Assembly (NCBI GenBank): GCA_049241565.1
Contig: JBMLQL010000018.1
Span: forward strand, 62,001-126,000
Direction: 5' to 3'
Source of the DNA: DZBG01 sp049241565
Lineage (GTDB): Bacteria; Bdellovibrionota; Bacteriovoracia; Bacteriovoracales; Bacteriovoracaceae
DNA: 64,000 nucleotides
Shown here: piece after piece, positions 8,381 through 17,048 of the stretch
Layout of the letters: the number at the start of each line of letters is the position of its first letter
How positions within the stretch are numbered: position 1 is the first letter of the stretch
The notes under the pieces: generated by a model
Seen by the model: the letters and a program-made list of their open reading frames with translations, nothing else
Database searches by the model: none
What the model was told of the DNA's origin: nothing
Program-made: the position numbers and the translations under genes

Positions 8381-9268
8381 ATGAATTCAGTGGAAAAAAC
8401 GAGTCTTCATCCTCGTAATCAACATCGCCTGCGCTATGATTTTAAGGCACTCACTCAGACTCTTCCTGAATTGGGTCCCTTTGTTCGTCTCAATGATTAC
8501 GGAGATGAGTCAGTGGACTTTGCTAATCCCAAAGCTGTGAAGATGCTTAATCGAGCTATCCTGAAGCATTTTTATGGAGTGGGGCATTGGGATATTCCAG
8601 AGAACTATCTTTGTCCTCCGATTCCTGGCCGGGCCGATTATATTCATCATGTGGCCGATCTTTTTGAGTCACCAAAAAATTTAAGAGGACTTGATATAGG
8701 TGTCGGGGCCAACTGCGTTTATCCCCTTATCGGACATTCAGAATATGGTTGGAGCTTTGTTGGTGTGGATATTGATCCCGTCTCAGTGAAATCGGCCAGT
8801 GCTATTGCCCAGATGAATCATCTTGAAGATAAAATTTTAATCAGACAGCAAGCTCATCCTGAAAATATTTTTAAAGGGGTGATTGATCCCCAAGAGCATT
8901 TTGATTTTACTATGTGTAACCCTCCTTTTCATAGTTCACTTGACGAGGCCATGCAGGGCTCGAAGAGAAAGTGGAAAAATCTAGGGAAGAAAACAACTAA
9001 GACTCCTGTGCTTAATTTCGGCGGACAGGGAGCGGAGTTATGGTGCGAGGGCGGAGAGGCGAGATTTATTAAACGGATGGTGGATGAAAGTGTGAACTAT
9101 TCTCAACAATGCCGCTGGTTCACCACGCTTGTCTCTAAGAAAGAAAATTTAAACTGGGTTTACCTGGCCCTTCAGAAAGTAAATCCTGCTGATGTTCGTA
9201 CCATTGAAATGGGACAGGGACAAAAAAAGAGCCGTATGGTGGCGTGGACTTATAGGAGTCATAAATGA
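8381..9268 (+). CDS. rlmF: 23S rRNA adenine-N6-methyltransferase RlmF
   Basis: Methylates N6 of A1618 in 23S rRNA. The 295-residue protein begins with LHPRNQHRLRYDF, as in RlmF. It has motif I LDIGVGANC at about 104-112 and the N6-adenine catalytic NPPF at 180-183. It opens a seven-gene plus-strand run to 13777, and its stop overlaps the next start in an ATGA. An 8-base inverted repeat lies just upstream (8319-8366). Confidence 0.92.
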   Translation: MNSVEKTSLHPRNQHRLRYDFKALTQTLPELGPFVRLNDYGDESVDFANPKAVKMLNRAILKHFYGVGHWDIPENYLCPPIPGRADYIHHVADLFESPKNLRGLDIGVGANCVYPLIGHSEYGWSFVGVDIDPVSVKSASAIAQMNHLEDKILIRQQAHPENIFKGVIDPQEHFDFTMCNPPFHSSLDEAMQGSKRKWKNLGKKTTKTPVLNFGGQGAELWCEGGEARFIKRMVDESVNYSQQCRWFTTLVSKKENLNWVYLALQKVNPADVRTIEMGQGQKKSRMVAWTYRSHK

Positions 9269-9624
9269 AAACATTAGACCTGGATAAAATTTATAAAGTG
9301 ATTCATCAGTTTGTGGAAGAAAGAGATTGGGATCAATTTCATTCGATTAAAAATCTTTCGATGGCCCTTTCAGTAGAGGCCAGTGAACTTGCAGAAATTT
9401 TTCAATGGATGCCAGAGGCCGCTTCCAATCAAGTGAAAAATAATCCTGAAGTGATGAGTAAGCTGGAAGATGAAGTCGCCGATGTTTTTGTCTACCTTTT
9501 GAGATTGATTGCAAAAACTGATATTGATCTTGAAAAAGTTGTTCTTCAGAAAATGAAAAAAAATGAAGCCAAATATCCGATCGAGCTCTCTAAGGGCCTA
9601 TCAAAAAAATATAATGAATTATAA
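9265..9624 (+). CDS. MazG-like nucleotide pyrophosphohydrolase (RS21-C6/DCTPP type)
   Basis: A 119-residue all-alpha NTP pyrophosphatase. The EASELAEIFQWM helix and the EDEVADVFVYLLRL helix supply the ExxE...ExxD metal-binding residues of this superfamily. It probably clears non-canonical or excess dNTPs, such as dCTP derivatives, to house-clean the pool. It overlaps rlmF by 4 bases and is 9 bases from the aminopeptidase gene. Confidence 0.85.
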   Translation: MKTLDLDKIYKVIHQFVEERDWDQFHSIKNLSMALSVEASELAEIFQWMPEAASNQVKNNPEVMSKLEDEVADVFVYLLRLIAKTDIDLEKVVLQKMKKNEAKYPIELSKGLSKKYNEL

Positions 9625-9633
9625 GGATGTAAA

Positions 9634-10584
9634 ATGAGAGAGTTCTATCCAGAAATTGAACCTTTTAAAACCGGAATGCTCAAAGTGAGCGAGCTTCATA
9701 CTCTTTATTATGAAGAAGTGGGAAACCCTCAAGGAAAGCCGGTGGTTTTTGTCCATGGCGGTCCTGGTGGAGGAGTGGACGCTTCCATGAGAAGATATTT
9801 TGATCCGAAAGTTTGGAGAATTATTCTTTTTGATCAACGTGGGTGTGGAAAATCAACTCCCTTCTCAGAGCTGAAAGATAATACCACTTGGGATCTTGTG
9901 GCCGATATGGAAAAGCTCAGAGAGGAGCTTAAGATTCAAGCATGGACGGTGTTTGGGGGCTCTTGGGGATCAACTCTGGCCCTGGCCTATGCCATCTCTC
10001 ATGCAGAAAAAGTGAAAGGACTTATTTTGCGCGGAATCTTTCTTCTTCGTGAAAAAGAGATTCGCTGGTTCTATCAAGAAGGAGCGAGTTTTATTTTTCC
10101 AGATGCATGGGCAAAATACTTAGAGCCTATTCCTGAAAATGAGCGAGGAGATCTCGTTCAAGCGTTCTATAAACGTCTGACTTCACCGGATAAAGAAATA
10201 AGAACTTCTGCTGCCAAGGCCTGGTCTATCTGGGAAGGGTCCACATCAAAACTTTATACTGATCCTAAATTTGTGGAAAGATTTGCGGGAGATGAATTTG
10301 CTGATGCCTTTGCACGTATTGAATGTCATTATTTTGTGAATAAAGGCTTTTTTAAAGAAGATGGATGGCTTCTTAAAAATATTGAGAAAGTTCGTCATAT
10401 TCCGACGTGGATTGTTCAAGGACGTTATGATGTGGTTTGTCCGGCCACTTCTGCCTGGGAGCTCCATCAGGCCTTTCCAGAATCAAAACTTTTCCTGATT
10501 GCCGATGCTGGGCATTCGGCCAGTGAAGCAGGGATTAAATCAAAACTTATTGAGGCCACAGATTATTTTGCCACGCTAAACTAA
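9634..10584 (+). CDS. pip: Prolyl aminopeptidase (S33 family)
   Basis: A cytoplasmic alpha/beta-hydrolase that removes N-terminal proline. Visible motifs are the oxyanion HGGPGGG at 41-47, the FDQRGCGKS segment characteristic of proline iminopeptidases, and nucleophile elbow GGSWGS with S110. An Asp in the GRYDVVCP segment and His in DAGHSASE complete the triad. The 316-residue length matches the family. It starts 9 bases after the MazG-like gene. Confidence 0.92.
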   Translation: MREFYPEIEPFKTGMLKVSELHTLYYEEVGNPQGKPVVFVHGGPGGGVDASMRRYFDPKVWRIILFDQRGCGKSTPFSELKDNTTWDLVADMEKLREELKIQAWTVFGGSWGSTLALAYAISHAEKVKGLILRGIFLLREKEIRWFYQEGASFIFPDAWAKYLEPIPENERGDLVQAFYKRLTSPDKEIRTSAAKAWSIWEGSTSKLYTDPKFVERFAGDEFADAFARIECHYFVNKGFFKEDGWLLKNIEKVRHIPTWIVQGRYDVVCPATSAWELHQAFPESKLFLIADAGHSASEAGIKSKLIEATDYFATLN

Positions 10585-10607
10585 TTCATAAATCAAAGGA
10601 GATTTAT

Positions 10608-11114
10608 ATGTTATATGAAATCACGATTCCTCAATTTACTAAGATGCTCACAAACTTAAACAAGATTATTGATAAAGCGGCCCTGAATGCTGAATCACGC
10701 AAGTTTGATGTTGAAGTTCTTTTTAATTCTCGTCTGGCCCCAGATCAGTTTAATTTTATCCGTCAAATCCAGATTGCTTGTGACACCGCTAAACTTTGTG
10801 CTTCTCGCCTCAGTGGAAAAGAAGCCCCAGTTCAAGAAGATAATGAAAAAACTCTCGCCGAAGTTAAAGCTCGTATTGAGTCAGTGATCACTTATCTTGG
10901 AACATTTAAGAAAGAAGATTTTAATGGAGCGGAGGAGAGAAAAATTTCTCAGCCTCGTTGGGAAGGAAAGTATTTAACAGGTGAAGAGTATGCTCTTCAG
11001 CACGCGCTTCCCAATATCTATTTCCATATCACAACGGCCTATTCAATCCTTCGTCATAATGGCGTAGATATTGGAAAGAAAGACTATCTTGGAGAAATGC
11101 CTCATAAAAAATAG
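10608..11114 (+). CDS. DUF1993 family protein
   Basis: A 168-residue helical protein of the DUF1993 family, related to DinB four-helix bundles. It begins with YEITIPQFTKMLTNLNKIIDKA and has the conserved C-terminal EYALQHALPNIYFHITTAYSILRHNGVDIGK-like region. Function is unknown. A good AAGGAG ribosome site lies just upstream of the start. The next gene starts inside its 3' end. Confidence 0.85.
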   Translation: MLYEITIPQFTKMLTNLNKIIDKAALNAESRKFDVEVLFNSRLAPDQFNFIRQIQIACDTAKLCASRLSGKEAPVQEDNEKTLAEVKARIESVITYLGTFKKEDFNGAEERKISQPRWEGKYLTGEEYALQHALPNIYFHITTAYSILRHNGVDIGKKDYLGEMPHKK

Positions 11115-11778
11115 TACAAGACTCATTCATACAGCTGATGCCATTGCTTGGCTTGAGGAGCATTCTTCATTTGAAGGATGCTCTTTTGTGGCCTCTCTTC
11201 CGGATATCTCAGAGTTTCAAACGATGACTTTGGCGGATTGGAAGAGCTGGTTTCAAAGTACGGCCAGGTTGGTGCTTTCTAAGACTCCCGATGATGGGGT
11301 AACCATTTTTTTTCAATCTGATATTAAAGTCGACGGGCATTGGGTGGATAAATCCTATCTGGTGCAGAAAGCGGCTGAAGAGCTTGGACATGAAATCCTT
11401 TGGCATAAAATTATTTGTCGCTCGCCAGCGGGGATTGCCACATTTGGTAGGCCCTCTTATTCTCATATGCTGTGTTTTTCAAAGGGAAGACGTCTTCATG
11501 ATTTGGCCAAGTCAACTCCAGATGTGATCCCAGACCTTGGTGATAAAACATGGCAGCGTGGGATGGGATTTAATGCCTGTGTGATGATTGCAAAATTTAT
11601 CAAAGAAGAAATTGGCTCTCATACTCTTATTCATCCTTTTTGTGGTGAAGGCAGTATGGTGTCTGTGGCCAATCATCTCGGTCTTAATACTATTGGGATT
11701 GAAAAAAGCCGCAAGCGTGCTGAGAAAGCAGAACGCCTTGAAGTGGCCCCTGATGGTAAATCGTGGAATGTGATTTAA
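11071..11778 (+). CDS. Methyltransferase-like protein with atypical catalytic motif
   Basis: A 235-residue protein whose C-terminal part has HPFCGEGSMVSVANHLG followed by IGIEKSRKRAEKA, the SAM-binding FxGxG and GIE elements of amino-type DNA or RNA methyltransferases. The position where such enzymes carry (D/N/S)PP-(Y/F) reads ASLPDISEF, so the usual catalytic proline pair is not kept. Either it is a divergent enzyme or it binds SAM without methylating a base. The start overlaps the DUF1993 gene by 44 bases; a TTG at 11089 is an alternative. It is joined to the next gene by TAATG. Confidence 0.6.
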   Translation: MERKTILEKCLIKNSTRLIHTADAIAWLEEHSSFEGCSFVASLPDISEFQTMTLADWKSWFQSTARLVLSKTPDDGVTIFFQSDIKVDGHWVDKSYLVQKAAEELGHEILWHKIICRSPAGIATFGRPSYSHMLCFSKGRRLHDLAKSTPDVIPDLGDKTWQRGMGFNACVMIAKFIKEEIGSHTLIHPFCGEGSMVSVANHLGLNTIGIEKSRKRAEKAERLEVAPDGKSWNVI

Positions 11779-11990
11779 TGAATCAGTCAAATGAGCTTAT
11801 TAAACTGGCCACCACTGCTATGCCTTACGGTAAATATAAGGGGGTTGCCCTTATTGATCTGCCGGAGCCCTATGTGGTCTGGTATCACCAGAATGGTTTT
11901 CCAGATGGACAACTGGGGCATCTTCTCGGTCTTCTTTATGAAATAAAACTTAACGGATTAGAATATTTAGTAAGAGAACTTCAAAAATGA
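11778..11990 (+). CDS. DUF3820 family protein
   Basis: A 70-residue protein. The segments MPYGKYKGVALIDLPEPYVVW and GQLGHLLGLLYEIKLNGLE are diagnostic of DUF3820, a family of small proteins sometimes annotated as quorum-sensing-regulated factors, with no proven activity. It starts at 11778 on a one-base TAATG overlap and ends in an ATGA overlap with the antiporter gene. Confidence 0.85.
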   Translation: MNQSNELIKLATTAMPYGKYKGVALIDLPEPYVVWYHQNGFPDGQLGHLLGLLYEIKLNGLEYLVRELQK

Positions 11991-13777
11991 CAACATATAT
12001 CGATCAAACACTGGTCTTCATTGGCTCGGCCTTGCTTATGGTTCCTATCTTTCACCGCTTAGGCTTTGGCTCTGTTTTGGGCTATTTGATTGCTGGTGTT
12101 CTTGTGGGGCCTTTTGGTTTTGGGCTCATTCATGAAGCAGAAAGTGTGCTTCACTTTGCAGAGCTGGGAGTGGTTCTTCTTCTTTTTATTATTGGGCTTG
12201 AGATTCAACCTCAAAAACTATGGGAGATGAGAAGAAAACTCATTGGCCTTGGTGGGCTTCAAGTTCTTTTTTGTGGTGTGGCCTTTACCTTAATCTCTTT
12301 TGCTTTTGGTTTTTCTTGGATCACTTCGCTGGTTTTGGGACTTGGCCTTTCTCTGTCTTCAACTGCCTTTGCGATTCAAACTCTGACAGAGAGAAATCAG
12401 TTTAATACAGAATTTGGGCGCTCTTCATTTTCTGTTCTCTTGATGCAGGATTTGATTGCGATTCCGGCCCTGGCCATTATTCCTCTCTTGGGACAATCAA
12501 AAACATCACAGATTCCCTCTCTCCTCAGTGTAGTCTCTTTACTATTAATTCTCGGCGCTCTGGTGGTTTCAAGTCGAATTCTGATCCGACCTTTGTTTCG
12601 AATTATTGCTGCCACTCGAACCAGAGAAATTTTTACGGCCGCCACTCTCTTTATTGTTCTTGGTGTGGCGACCCTGATGGAAAAAATTGGTCTGTCTGCG
12701 GCCTTAGGAACATTTGTGGCGGGAGTTCTTCTCGCTGATTCGGAATACCGTCATGAGCTTGAGGCCAATCTAGAACCTTTTAAAAATCTTTTGATGGGTC
12801 TCTTTTTTATTGCCGTGGGGATGGGCGTGAGTCTTGAACTCATCGTGCAAAAACCATTGATCATACTTGGACTCGCTATTGGTTATATGAGTTTGAAATT
12901 TGCCATTATTTATGGCGTAGGGCGAATGAATCAGCTCAGTCATGAGAATGCTAAACTCATGGCCTTAAATATTTCTCAAGGCGGAGAGTTTGCTTTTGTG
13001 ATTTTTGGAATTGCTTACGCCACTGGACTTGTTCCTCAGGAAACGATCCTCATGATGACGGCAGTGATTTCTATTTCTATGATTTTCAGCCCTATTCTTA
13101 ATATTATGAATGATCAGATCAATGCACGTTTGTGCAAAGATCAAGCAAAACCACAATATGATGTTATTTCAAATGAGTCTCCCGATGTGATTATCGCGGG
13201 CCTAGGTCGTGTTGGTCAGATCTTTGCTCGTGCTCTTCGGGCCCAGGCCATCCCTTTTGTGGCCATTGATCATGATTCAGAACAAATTGAGATGCTGAGA
13301 AAATTTGGAAATAAGGTTTATTACGGTGATGCCTCAAGAGTTGAAATTCTTGAAGCGGCGGGAGCAGGCAAGGCCAAGTATCTTATCCTTGTTATTGACG
13401 ATGTAGAGGCTTCTCTACGAACAGTAGAGATTGTGCAAGAGCATTTCCCCAAACTTAAAATTTTTGCTCGCGCTCGTAATCGCGGCCATGTGTTTGATCT
13501 TATGGAGATGGGAGTCACTCATATTAAGCGTGAAACTTTTGATTCAAGTGTGAGTTTTGTCAAAGATCTTCTTATTGAGATGGGACACACTAAAGAAAGA
13601 GCGGCGGAGGTTATTGACCGCTTTAGACGTCACGATGAAGTGATGGTGAAAGAGCAATTTAAAGTCCGCAAGGATGATAAGATGTTTGTCAGTGTTTCAA
13701 AACAGGCCAATGCTCAATTGGCCGATGTCTTAAATAATGAAACCTATCAGTCTTATTTAGATAACGGTGTGAATTAA
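11987..13777 (+). CDS. CPA2-family cation:proton antiporter with TrkA-N domain (KefB/C-like)
   Basis: A 596-residue inner-membrane antiporter. Residues 1-385 hold about 12 hydrophobic helices of the Na/H exchanger domain, including LFIIGLEIQPQKLW and QGGEFAFVIFG. From about 399 a TrkA-N Rossmann domain begins (VIIAGLGRVGQ) and binds NAD(H) or nucleotides for gating. This architecture is that of glutathione-gated K+ efflux systems KefB/KefC and related Na+/K+:H+ antiporters. The GSTs and glyoxalase encoded elsewhere in the window would fit electrophile gating, but that is inference. Its last codons lie within a hairpin terminator. Confidence 0.9.
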   Translation: MTTYIDQTLVFIGSALLMVPIFHRLGFGSVLGYLIAGVLVGPFGFGLIHEAESVLHFAELGVVLLLFIIGLEIQPQKLWEMRRKLIGLGGLQVLFCGVAFTLISFAFGFSWITSLVLGLGLSLSSTAFAIQTLTERNQFNTEFGRSSFSVLLMQDLIAIPALAIIPLLGQSKTSQIPSLLSVVSLLLILGALVVSSRILIRPLFRIIAATRTREIFTAATLFIVLGVATLMEKIGLSAALGTFVAGVLLADSEYRHELEANLEPFKNLLMGLFFIAVGMGVSLELIVQKPLIILGLAIGYMSLKFAIIYGVGRMNQLSHENAKLMALNISQGGEFAFVIFGIAYATGLVPQETILMMTAVISISMIFSPILNIMNDQINARLCKDQAKPQYDVISNESPDVIIAGLGRVGQIFARALRAQAIPFVAIDHDSEQIEMLRKFGNKVYYGDASRVEILEAAGAGKAKYLILVIDDVEASLRTVEIVQEHFPKLKIFARARNRGHVFDLMEMGVTHIKRETFDSSVSFVKDLLIEMGHTKERAAEVIDRFRRHDEVMVKEQFKVRKDDKMFVSVSKQANAQLADVLNNETYQSYLDNGVN

Positions 13778-13794
13778 ATCACACCGTGCTTTTT
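13764..13794. terminator. Terminator embedded in convergent antiporter and add ends
   Basis: ACGGTGTGA (13764-13772) and TCACACCGT (13779-13787) pair perfectly around ATTAAA, followed by GCTTTTT. The stem overlaps the last codons of both convergent genes, whose stop codons lie in the loop. Confidence 0.8.
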
Positions 13795-15000
13795 AGCAAC
13801 TTCATCAAAATACATCATACATTTTTTAGCGTAATTTCTTTTCTCAATATACTGGCCTGGGTAGAAACTCTTCTTAAATCCATAGGCCACAATATCTTTT
13901 AAGTGCTTCACTTGAATATCAAAATTATCCACGGCTAATTGGAATTCTTGAGAAACGGTTGTATTCGAGACCAGCCTGTTATCTGTACAAATGGTAAGAG
14001 ACATACGGTTATCAAGCATGTGCTTAAAATTATGATTTTTAATATCTTTAATCTCAGGATTGGTTTGAAGATTAGACGTTAAGCACACTTCAATGGTCGT
14101 GCGTTTGTCGGCCACAAAAGAAATGAGATCAGAGATGTATTTTTTCTTGTCTGTGATTGTTGGATCAACAATTTTCTTTTCATCAAATAGATAATACCCG
14201 TGCCCAATACGATCGGCATAACAATCAGTGATGGCCTGAAAAATACTCTCGGCCCCATAAGCTTCACCTGCATGAACTGTCTTATGCATAAAGTTTTTAT
14301 GAGCGTAGTTATAAACTTCTTTAAATTTTCCTGGTGGATACCCTTCCTCTTGGCCTGCGAGATCGATGCTCACTATGGGAATACCTTTCTCGTCACGAAT
14401 CTTCACAGCGGCCTTCACCATTTGGAGGGCCCCTTCTTTAAGAACTTCCATCTCTTTTGAGTATTCCATGGTCTTAAAAAAGTTTGTATAGAAAGGAGAG
14501 TAGCCCTTTGGACCAAATTTTCTCATGGCGCAGCTGATGATTCCATAATGAAACTCTGGACGAGTTCCATTTTTCACTTCATCACGATTATTAAATTCTT
14601 TTTTAGCTCGCTCAAACCCTTTATAAGACGCCTCTAGAATAGTTTCCATAGTCAGACCACGGTCTAGATCCATTAAAAGCTGAGGAGCGAAGCGGGCCTC
14701 GATATAGTGAACATTCTCATTCTGATTATCAATGGCGAGCTCATAAGAGGCGCGTTCAATATTTTCCAGATCACGAAGAACCGAGCATGTGTATTGAAAC
14801 CCATGAAGGTATTCACCTAGATTGGCGTAAGACTCTTTGAAGACAAGCTCACGCAACCCTTCTTCAGTATACGAGGGAAGTTTCACATTATTTTTTTTGG
14901 CCATCTCAATGAGAGTCGGAATTCTCATCGAGCCATCCAGATGCAGGTGAAGATCTGATTTAGGCATTTCTTTGATAAAGGCTTCAGTATATTTTTTCAT
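13774..15000 (-). CDS. add: Adenosine deaminase
   Basis: Zinc hydrolase converting adenosine to inosine. Metal and catalytic elements are in order: HLHLDGS near residue 18, HAGE near 241, RIGHG near 265, EVCLTSN, and TDNRLVSNT near 338. The last replaces the usual TDDP, keeping the zinc-binding Asp but with Asn at the second position; this variant occurs in a recognised ADA subgroup. At 408 residues it is longer than typical 330-350 forms. It abuts mgsA with no spacer and converges on the antiporter gene with overlapping stops. Confidence 0.88.
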   Translation of the reverse strand: MKKYTEAFIKEMPKSDLHLHLDGSMRIPTLIEMAKKNNVKLPSYTEEGLRELVFKESYANLGEYLHGFQYTCSVLRDLENIERASYELAIDNQNENVHYIEARFAPQLLMDLDRGLTMETILEASYKGFERAKKEFNNRDEVKNGTRPEFHYGIISCAMRKFGPKGYSPFYTNFFKTMEYSKEMEVLKEGALQMVKAAVKIRDEKGIPIVSIDLAGQEEGYPPGKFKEVYNYAHKNFMHKTVHAGEAYGAESIFQAITDCYADRIGHGYYLFDEKKIVDPTITDKKKYISDLISFVADKRTTIEVCLTSNLQTNPEIKDIKNHNFKHMLDNRMSLTICTDNRLVSNTTVSQEFQLAVDNFDIQVKHLKDIVAYGFKKSFYPGQYIEKRNYAKKCMMYFDEVAKKHGVI

Positions 15001-15372
15001 TTAAGGTACCATTCCTTGAATAATTAAAGTGGCCGAGGCTTCATTACAGGCCATGGGAATATCATAAACAGCAGCGATACGAAGAAGGGCCTTCACATCA
15101 ACGTCATGGGGATGTGGGGCCAGAGGATCCCAGAAGAAAATCACACAGTGAATATTTCCCTCAGCAATGGCCGCGCCAATTTGTTGATCGCCACCCATGG
15201 GGCCACTTTTGTATTTAATCACGGGAAGACCCACTTCCGCCTCAATACGTGTCCCTGTGGTACTTGTGGCCGAGAGGTTAAATTGTGAGAGTTTATTTTT
15301 GTGGTGTAAAACCCAGTCGACCATCTTTGTTTTAAGATTGTCGTGGGCAATAAGAGCGAGGTTTTTCTTCAT
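15001..15372 (-). CDS. mgsA: Methylglyoxal synthase
   Basis: Converts dihydroxyacetone phosphate to methylglyoxal and phosphate. The 123-residue length is slightly short for the family. Signature segments are SGPMGGDQQIGAAI (catalytic Asp at 62) and FFWDPLAPHPHDVDV at about 79-93. It is directly upstream of add on the minus strand. With gloA at 46 kb it would form the bypass that makes and then removes methylglyoxal under phosphate-sugar stress. Confidence 0.94.
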   Translation of the reverse strand: MKKNLALIAHDNLKTKMVDWVLHHKNKLSQFNLSATSTTGTRIEAEVGLPVIKYKSGPMGGDQQIGAAIAEGNIHCVIFFWDPLAPHPHDVDVKALLRIAAVYDIPMACNEASATLIIQGMVP

Positions 15373-15461
15373 CTTTACCGTTCTTGTCAGTTAATGGCCA
15401 AGGGCCTTCTCCTAAGAGTAGTCTTAAGAGGTTCTATAATCAAGAAAAAGAGGTTGTTTGT

Positions 15462-16136
15462 ATGCTTACTGTTCATCACTTAAATAACTCGCGCTCCCAA
15501 AGAATTCTCTGGCTCTTAGAGGAGCTTGGTGTGGAGTATGACATTAAGTTTTATGAGCGTGATAAAGAAACCATGCTGGCCCCGGCCTCACTTAAACAGA
15601 TTCATCCTTTGGGTAAATCTCCTGTGGTTACTGATGGCGAAAACACAGTGGCCGAATCTGGGGCCATTATTGAATATTTGGTAAATAAATACGGTAAAGG
15701 AAAACTTAAACCACAAGAGGGGACTCCATCTTCTCTGAGTTATACCTACTGGCTTCATTATGCTGAGGGCTCGGCCATGCCACCACTTTTACTCAGCCTG
15801 ATTTTTTTAAAGATTGAAACAGCACCTATGCCTTTTTTTATTAAGCCTGTGGCCAAAGGAATCGCGGATAAGGTCAAAAAAGCTTTTATCGGGCCCCAGC
15901 TCAAAATTCATTTTGATTATATCGAATCTACTCTAGCGAAGAACGAATGGTTCACCGGCAGCGAGTTCACCGCGGCCGATATTCAGATGAGTTTTCCTCT
16001 GGAAGCGGCCATGGCCAGGGGAGTGCTCACTCCTTCTACCCACCCTCATTCATTAAAATTTCTTGAGACCATCCACCAGATGAGCACCTATAAAAAGGCC
16101 TTAGAGCGTGGTGGCCCTTACGATTACTCAAATTAA
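15462..16136 (+). CDS. Glutathione S-transferase
   Basis: A 224-residue cytosolic GST. The N-terminal thioredoxin-like domain opens MLTVHHLNNSRSQRILWLLEEL, with the Ser/Arg region that binds glutathione. The ESGAIIEYL motif follows, then an alpha-helical C-terminal domain with FTAADIQMSFP. I start at ATG 15462, where the beta-1 strand begins. Upstream in-frame codons overlap the divergent promoter region, which has a TATAAT at 15435-15440. The substrate is unknown. Confidence 0.9.
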   Translation: MLTVHHLNNSRSQRILWLLEELGVEYDIKFYERDKETMLAPASLKQIHPLGKSPVVTDGENTVAESGAIIEYLVNKYGKGKLKPQEGTPSSLSYTYWLHYAEGSAMPPLLLSLIFLKIETAPMPFFIKPVAKGIADKVKKAFIGPQLKIHFDYIESTLAKNEWFTGSEFTAADIQMSFPLEAAMARGVLTPSTHPHSLKFLETIHQMSTYKKALERGGPYDYSN

Positions 16137-16184
16137 TACGCCGCCCTATAGACAAGTGATTTCCAAGAAACGTATGTTTTTAGA

Positions 16185-17048
16185 ATGAAAAATATTACCC
16201 TTTTGCTCTCTCTTGTCTCTTTTTCTCTTCATGCTGGTGTCCTAGAAATGGATCAGTACCCAGAAGATAGAACTTATACTTCTGCCGATAGAGGAATGAT
16301 GCCTTACCGTGCTCTTTCTCTTTATAAAACGGGAAAGTTCACCCTCACTTATGATGACGGTCCTCATCCAACAAGAACTGCTAAAGTTTTAGACGTTTTA
16401 AAAAAACATAATATCAAGGCCACATTTTTTGTTCTGACTTCACTCATTAATGAAGGCAACGCTCATCTTATCAAAAGGATGCTCGATGAAGGTCATATCG
16501 TAGGCTCTCATGGGGTGACTCATGATCGCTCAGATGATCTCACTGAAACTCAGTGGAAGACAAAAGTGAAGCAGTCTTTTGTTGATCTGGCCAAGTGGCA
16601 TCACCGTGCAGGTTATGAAATGACAAAATTTTATTACCGCTTTCCTTATGGGGCGTACGGTACTCGTAAGGATTATCATTCTATCAATGCTCTTCGCGCC
16701 GTCTCTCAAGAACTTCTTGGAGACAATTGCATTCATATGGTTTTCTGGGATGTAGACACAGCTGATTGGGTGCCGGGCATGACCTCAAAAGAAGTGGCCC
16801 AAAATATCATTGCTCATAATGAAGGCGGAACATTTGTAGGATTCAAAAAAGTGGGATCAACTTTTGTTAAAAATCCAGTAGAGCTTAAAAATCCTCCGGC
16901 CGGTGGAGTAGTGCTTCAGCATGATGTTCATGAAGTGAATATAGAAGCCACTGAGATGTTTCTGAATTATGCAGAAGAGAGACTTCTGGATATCGTTCCT
17001 CTTGATTCCATCGAAGAATTTAAAATCACCAAAAATTGTAAGTTATGA
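16185..17048 (+). CDS. Secreted polysaccharide deacetylase (NodB domain)
   Basis: Carbohydrate esterase family 4 protein of 287 residues. Signal peptide is at 1-17 (SLHA cleavage). Motif 1 is TYDDGP at 55-60 with catalytic base and metal Asp. Motif 2 is H109-x3-H113 in SHGVTHD, and motif 3 is RFPYGAYG. It should deacetylate peptidoglycan or chitin-like sugars in the periplasm or outside. In predatory relatives such deacetylases act on prey wall, which is a possible role here. It overlaps the adenine deaminase start by 4 bases. Confidence 0.9.
   Translation: MKNITLLLSLVSFSLHAGVLEMDQYPEDRTYTSADRGMMPYRALSLYKTGKFTLTYDDGPHPTRTAKVLDVLKKHNIKATFFVLTSLINEGNAHLIKRMLDEGHIVGSHGVTHDRSDDLTETQWKTKVKQSFVDLAKWHHRAGYEMTKFYYRFPYGAYGTRKDYHSINALRAVSQELLGDNCIHMVFWDVDTADWVPGMTSKEVAQNIIAHNEGGTFVGFKKVGSTFVKNPVELKNPPAGGVVLQHDVHEVNIEATEMFLNYAEERLLDIVPLDSIEEFKITKNCKL

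Noticed and set aside
13774..15000. TDN in place of TDD in adenosine deaminase taken as loss of activity
   Set aside because: The zinc-binding Asp is kept and TDNRL(V/M)S is a known variant in a subgroup of adenosine deaminases.
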